Below, one piece after another: positions 60,703-64,000 of a stretch of 64,000 bases of DNA; position 1 is the stretch's first letter, and every line of letters starts with the position of its first letter. The stretch covers positions 248,001 to 312,000 of the forward strand of contig NZ_JAMZEK010000003.1 in assembly GCF_024158035.1 (NCBI RefSeq), in the 5' to 3' direction. The DNA is from Dyella lutea (GTDB lineage Bacteria > Pseudomonadota > Gammaproteobacteria > Xanthomonadales > Rhodanobacteraceae). A program made the position numbers and the translations under genes. Under the pieces are notes generated by a model, which worked only from the letters and a program-made list of their open reading frames with translations, was not told where the DNA came from and did not search any database.

Positions 60703-61611
60703 ATGAGCCAGCTCGCTCCGGTCGCCCTCTGGCTGCCCGCGCTGGCGCGCTTCGAGCCAGACCATCCACTGCATCGCGCCCTGCGCCAGGGCAACCGCCA
60801 GCCCGATGGCCCGCGTGGCTACCTGGACGGGCTGGGGCATTACTTCCGCACGCATGCCCGCGCGCTGCCGGCCGCCGCCCTGCTGCGCCAGCACCTGGCC
60901 GGTGACGCCGGCGAAACGCCCTGGCTCTGTGCCGATCCGGCCTGGGTGCAGGCCGAGATGAACGGCGCGCGCCTGCTTGCCTGCGGACAACTGGGGCTGT
61001 CGCAGGACGAGGCCGAGGCGCTGGCTGCGCCGCTGCGCCCGGTGTTCGGTGATGCCGGCATGCAACTGGAGGTCACCGCGCCCGACCGCTGGCAGGTGCG
61101 CCTGGCGGAGGGCACGCCCGTGCCGGATTTTGCCGCGCCCGAGCAGGCGCTGGGCGAGGATCTGTACCAGCACCTTCCGCAGGGCGCCGAGGGACGACGT
61201 TGGCGCATCCTGATCAATGAACTGCAGGTGCTGCTGCACCAGCATCCGCTCAATGCCGAGCGCCGGGCCAGGGGGCTGCCGCCGGTGAACAACCTCTGGC
61301 TGTGGGGTGGTGGATCGCTGCCCAATCATGTGGTGGCTGGGCCGACGCGGGTGGTCGGCGACGATCCGCTGCTGCTGGCGCTGGCCGCACGGGCGGGCAT
61401 CCTGGCCGAGTCCCGTTCCACGAGTGCGGTCGCCGGTGCCTCGCCGGGCACCCTGGTCGACCTGCAGGATCTGCCGGTGGCCGAGCTGGAGCAGGCGTGG
61501 TGGCCGGTGATCGAGGCGTTGCTGGCGCAGCGCACCGTGCAGCTGGATTTCGCCAGCGGCGAGCGCTGGCTGCACAAGCCGCTGCACCGCTGGCGGTTCT
61601 GGCGCCGGTGA
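60703..61611 (+). CDS. rpfE: RpfE-like protein (phosphoglycerate mutase-related)
   Basis: 302 residues. N terminus PVALWLPALARFEPDHPLHRALRQGNR, middle GETPWLCADPAWVQAEMNGARLLACGQLGLSQDEA and WRILINELQVLLHQHPLNAERRARGLPPVNNLWLWGGG followed by a C-terminal WLHKPLHRWRFWRR. The NELQVLLHQHPLN-x-R-R-x-x-G-x-PPVN-S/LW-WGGG pattern marks the cofactor-independent phosphoglycerate mutase-like proteins known as RpfE in Xanthomonas. The neighbourhood supports this: recJ follows directly, as in the Xanthomonas rpf cluster. It ends overlapping recJ by four bases (GTGA). RpfE has only a weak role in virulence regulation and its enzyme activity is unknown. Confidence 0.85.
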   Translation: MSQLAPVALWLPALARFEPDHPLHRALRQGNRQPDGPRGYLDGLGHYFRTHARALPAAALLRQHLAGDAGETPWLCADPAWVQAEMNGARLLACGQLGLSQDEAEALAAPLRPVFGDAGMQLEVTAPDRWQVRLAEGTPVPDFAAPEQALGEDLYQHLPQGAEGRRWRILINELQVLLHQHPLNAERRARGLPPVNNLWLWGGGSLPNHVVAGPTRVVGDDPLLLALAARAGILAESRSTSAVAGASPGTLVDLQDLPVAELEQAWWPVIEALLAQRTVQLDFASGERWLHKPLHRWRFWRR

Positions 61612-63320
61612 GCATGGAGTTGCGTCGGCGCGAGGCGAAGGGCCGGCCGCAGGGCTGGGGCAGCGACGTGCACCCGGTGCTGCAGGCGGTCTATGCCGCG
61701 CGCGGCGTGCTCTCGCCGGAACAGGCCGAACATCGCCTGGCCCGGCTCGCCGCGCCGCAGGCGCTCGGCGGGATGGACCGGGCGGTCGCGCTGCTGGTCG
61801 AGGCGATCCGCAGTCGATGGTCGATCGTCGTCGCCGGGGACTACGACTGCGACGGCGCCACCGGTACGGCCGTCGCGCTGCGCGGCTTGCGCCTGCTGGG
61901 CGCCACCGACGTGCGCTACGCGATTCCCAATCGTTTCGTGCACGGCTACGGCCTCAGCGCGGCCCTGGTCGAATCGCTGCAGCCGACGCCGCAACTGGTG
62001 ATCACCGTGGACAACGGCGTGGCCAGCGTCGAGGGCGTGGCGGCGGCGAAGGCGCGCGGCATCCGCGTACTGGTGACCGACCACCATCTGCCTGGCGAAC
62101 GGCTGCCGGACGCCGATGCGATGGTCAATCCGAACCTCCCAGGCGACGGCTTCCCCAGCAAGGCGCTGGCCGGGGTCGGCGTGATGTTCTACCTGCTGCT
62201 GGCGACCCGCGCGGCGCTGCGCGGGCAGGGCGCCTTCGGCGACGGTGCAGAACCGGATCTCTCCGTTCTGCTCGACCTGGTCGCACTCGGTACCGTGGCC
62301 GATCTGGTGCCGCTGGACTTCAACAACCGCGTGCTGGTCGAGGCCGGGCTCAAGCGCATCCGCGCCGGTCGTGCCTGTGCCGGCATCACCGCGTTGATCG
62401 AGGCCGGCAAGCGCGGCGTGGCGACGGTGTGCGCCAGTGACCTCGGCTACGCGGTCGGCCCGCGGCTGAATGCGGCCGGGCGGCTGGAGGACATGAGCCT
62501 GGGTGTGGAGTGCCTGCTCACCGACGACCCGTCGCGCGCCATGCATCTGGCCGCCGAACTGGACCGGATCAATCGCGAGCGCCGCGACCTGCAGGCCTCG
62601 ATGGTGGCCGAGGCGGAGCAGATGGTCGGCGCGGCCCACGCCACCGATGCGGTGGGCGTGGCCCTGTTCGAGCCGAGCTGGCATGCGGGTGTGGTCGGGC
62701 TGGTGGCGTCCAAGCTGAAGGAGCGCCTGCACCGACCGGTGATCGCCTTCGCGCCGGCCAGCGAGGACGAGACCGAAGTGCTGCGAGGCTCAGCGCGCTC
62801 GATTGCCGGCTTCCATATTCGCGACGCGCTGGCTGCCATCGATGCGCGTCAGCCGGGGCTGGTGGAACGTTTCGGTGGCCATGCCATGGCCGCCGGCCTG
62901 AGCCTGCGCGCCGAGGATTTCGAGCGTTTCGCCGGAGCGTTCGACGCGGTGGCCCGCGAGTGGCTGGGCGATCGCCCGCTGCAGGCCGTGCTGGATAGCG
63001 ATGGCGAACTCGGGCCCGGGCAACTGGACCTGGATCTGGCCCGGTTGTTGCGGCACGCCGCGCCGTGGGGGCAGGCCTTCCCCGAGCCGGTGTTCGACAA
63101 CGTGTTCGAGTGCCGTTCCTGGCGAGTGATGGCCGAGAAGCATCTGAAACTGCAGCTGCGTGATCCGCGCGACGGACAGGTCTACGAAGCAGTGATGTTC
63201 AACGCCTACACCGGCGAAGCGCCACCACCGGTGCTGCGTGCGGCCTACGAACTGGCGGTGAACGACTGGCAGGGGCGCGAGAGCCTGCAGTTGCTGCTGC
63301 GGCATATCGAAGCGGTCTGA
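61608..63320 (+). CDS. recJ: Single-stranded-DNA-specific exonuclease RecJ
   Basis: 570 residues from the GTG at 61608, overlapping the rpfE stop codon; the ATG at 61614 is two codons on. It degrades ssDNA 5' to 3' in recombinational and mismatch repair. DHH domain: VVAGDYDCDGATGTAV (motif I with D-x-D), YAIPNRFVHGYGLS, ITVDNGVASVEGV, VLVTDHHLPGERLPDAD (motif III DHH), LAGVGVMFYL, LLDLVALGTVADLVPLD. The DHHA1 domain contains RSIAGFHIRDALAAID and ERFGGHAMAAGLSL. The C terminus has the OB fold. Length is normal. Confidence 0.96.
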   Translation: MSMELRRREAKGRPQGWGSDVHPVLQAVYAARGVLSPEQAEHRLARLAAPQALGGMDRAVALLVEAIRSRWSIVVAGDYDCDGATGTAVALRGLRLLGATDVRYAIPNRFVHGYGLSAALVESLQPTPQLVITVDNGVASVEGVAAAKARGIRVLVTDHHLPGERLPDADAMVNPNLPGDGFPSKALAGVGVMFYLLLATRAALRGQGAFGDGAEPDLSVLLDLVALGTVADLVPLDFNNRVLVEAGLKRIRAGRACAGITALIEAGKRGVATVCASDLGYAVGPRLNAAGRLEDMSLGVECLLTDDPSRAMHLAAELDRINRERRDLQASMVAEAEQMVGAAHATDAVGVALFEPSWHAGVVGLVASKLKERLHRPVIAFAPASEDETEVLRGSARSIAGFHIRDALAAIDARQPGLVERFGGHAMAAGLSLRAEDFERFAGAFDAVAREWLGDRPLQAVLDSDGELGPGQLDLDLARLLRHAAPWGQAFPEPVFDNVFECRSWRVMAEKHLKLQLRDPRDGQVYEAVMFNAYTGEAPPPVLRAAYELAVNDWQGRESLQLLLRHIEAV

Positions 63321-63400
63321 GGCGTTTTCACGCCGCACTGCTTGCACGGAGCGGCGGTTCGGAGTGCGATGGCGGCATCGTCCCGCAAGGAGTGTCATCC

Positions 63401-63766
63401 ATGATCGAGCAGATCACCGATCTTCCCGCCGGCGTGCTGGGTTTCCGCGCCCGCGGCCAGGTTACCGCCGCCGACTACGAGAACGTGCTGGTGCCGGACG
63501 TCGAAGCCGCCTTCGCGATGAACCCCAAGCTGCGCCTGATGTACCACTGCGGCGAGGACTTCACCGGCTTCGACGCCAAGGCCGCCTGGGACGATGCCAA
63601 GCTCGGCATGCGTCATTTCAGCGGCTGGGAAAAGGTCGCCCTGGTCACCGACGTGGGCTGGCTGCGGGTGGCGGCGCGGGCGATGCGCTTCGCGATTCCG
63701 GCCGAGTTCCGCCTGTTCGCCAATGCCGAGTACGCGCAGGCGCGGGACTGGCTGCTGGCGCCCTGA
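63401..63766 (+). CDS. SpoIIAA-like (STAS-superfamily) protein
   Basis: 121 residues from ATG 63401, eight bases after AAGGAG. Seen: MIEQITDLPAGVLGFRARGQVTAADYENVLVPDVEAAF, KLRLMYHCGEDFTGFDAKAAWDDAKLGMRHFSGWEKVALVTDVGWLRV, and FRLFANAEYAQARDWL. This is the full pattern of the SpoIIAA-like family (PF11964), widespread in proteobacteria. It lacks a clear phosphorylatable Ser like that of anti-sigma antagonists. Function unknown. It is transcribed with or separately from recJ, 80 bases downstream. Confidence 0.88.
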   Translation: MIEQITDLPAGVLGFRARGQVTAADYENVLVPDVEAAFAMNPKLRLMYHCGEDFTGFDAKAAWDDAKLGMRHFSGWEKVALVTDVGWLRVAARAMRFAIPAEFRLFANAEYAQARDWLLAP

Positions 63767-63792
63767 GCGGTATGGCCGTCCAGAAATAGTTC

Positions 63793-63821
63793 TTGCACCG
63801 CATCAAAAGTCGTGATCTAGT
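63793..63821 (+). promoter_or_regulatory. Predicted promoter of the leader ORF
   Basis: TTGCAC (63793-63798) and TCTAGT (63816-63821) are spaced by 17 bases. The transcription start would fall at about 63828, the A of the leader ATG. There is no ribosome-binding site, so the leader mRNA would be leaderless. Confidence 0.55.
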
Positions 63822-63827
63822 CGGGCC

Positions 63828-63956
63828 ATGACCCAGTCGTTCACCGCCGCCGTCCGTCTCGCCGATGCCCTGCATCGTGCGGCTGCGTGCGTCGCGAACG
63901 GCCTGAACAACCGCAATGGCAATAATAATCGCCTCACTGGGCGGGCCATCGCGTAG
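63828..63956 (+). CDS. Asn-rich leader peptide of a putative attenuator
   Basis: A 42-codon ORF too short for most gene finders. It begins MTQSFTAAVR and contains seven Asn codons in the last half, with the run N-x-x-NN-x-N-x-NNN (63897-63929). The final three Asn codons are AAT, uncommon in this GC-rich genome. It ends with TAG at 63954-63956. The stop codon lies just past the first arm of an inverted repeat (63935-63947). The layout (promoter, short ORF with a codon run, alternative hairpins) is that of an amino-acid operon leader, and Asn is the residue that would be sensed. The downstream gene is outside the window; I infer an asparagine-related gene such as an asparagine synthetase. No such leader is known to me. 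Confidence 0.65.
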   Translation: MTQSFTAAVRLADALHRAAACVANGLNNRNGNNNRLTGRAIA

Positions 63957-64000
63957 ACACAGTTTTCAGCTCCACATACGCGAAAAAGGCCCGCCCAGTG
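63935..64000 (+). promoter_or_regulatory. Attenuator: antiterminator arms and start of terminator
   Basis: CACTGGGCGGGCC (63935-63947) is the perfect complement of GGCCCGCCCAGTG (63988-64000), 40 bases apart. The second arm is preceded by AAAAA (63983-63987). This is how the 5' arm of an intrinsic terminator begins, so I expect a complementary arm ending in T residues just beyond the window. When the ribosome stalls at Asn codons, arm 1 stays free and pairs with arm 2 (antitermination). When it reaches the stop codon, arm 1 is covered and the terminator forms. The terminator's 3' arm is not visible. Confidence 0.6.

Noticed and set aside
63828-63956. Thr, Ile/Val or Trp operon leader
   Set aside because: The peptide has few Thr or Ile codons, no Trp and no run of any residue other than Asn.

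Overview
The window is a high-GC chromosomal segment of a gammaproteobacterium, most likely of the Xanthomonadales (Rhodanobacteraceae: Rhodanobacter, Dyella or a close relative). The evidence is gene order and lineage-marker families: lolA-rarA-serS, folP-glmM-tpiA-secG, rpfE next to recJ (as in the Xanthomonas rpf region), an XAC0095-family gene, DUF4785 beside an alpha/beta hydrolase, and two abundant palindrome families (a REP type and a CCCTCACCCCAACCC type) often seen in this order. No plasmid, prophage, IS transposase or CRISPR array is visible.

Layout. 1-8.9 kb: lolA (5' end outside the window), a DUF1275 membrane protein, a lipoprotein, a periplasmic-sensor diguanylate cyclase, rarA, a DUF3047 protein and serS with a small membrane protein, ending at tRNA-Ser(TGA). 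9.2-16.7 kb: accessory insert directly downstream of that tRNA, with a 1877-residue DUF4011/helicase/nuclease/DUF3320 protein, two small HEPN-like genes and the 3' remnant of a RES-domain gene. It looks like a defence-type locus. 17-25 kb: a possible structured RNA, XAC0095 gene, response regulator, photolyase and three transporters (CPA2, NhaD, DHA2). 25-30.2 kb: ligA, a VOC protein, then three 501-bp tandem copies of a DUF559 endonuclease gene embedded in palindromes. The third copy is fused in frame to epmA.

30.3-44 kb: S9 peptidase, a DUF4785/hydrolase pair, an MHS-type MFS transporter whose stop codon lies in a REP cluster, DUF2461, sbcB, orn, folP, glmM, two Fe(II)-oxygenase-like genes and an SDR. 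44.3-51.4 kb: tpiA, secG, tRNA-Leu(GAG), a GacA/UvrY-like regulator, rne and rluC. 51.4-58.6 kb: an atypical CPBP-family protein, phhB, nfuA, two monohaem cytochromes c, a TraB protein and the agmatine-to-putrescine pair aguB/aguA. 58.8-63.8 kb: an ABC-F ATPase, rpfE, recJ and a SpoIIAA-like protein.

The last 210 bases hold a promoter, a 42-codon leader ORF with seven Asn codons and the first arms of alternative hairpins. This looks like a ribosome-mediated attenuator responding to asparagine, controlling a gene just beyond the window. The strongest candidates for new biology are this leader, the DUF559-palindrome array with its EpmA fusion, and the helicase/HEPN locus.
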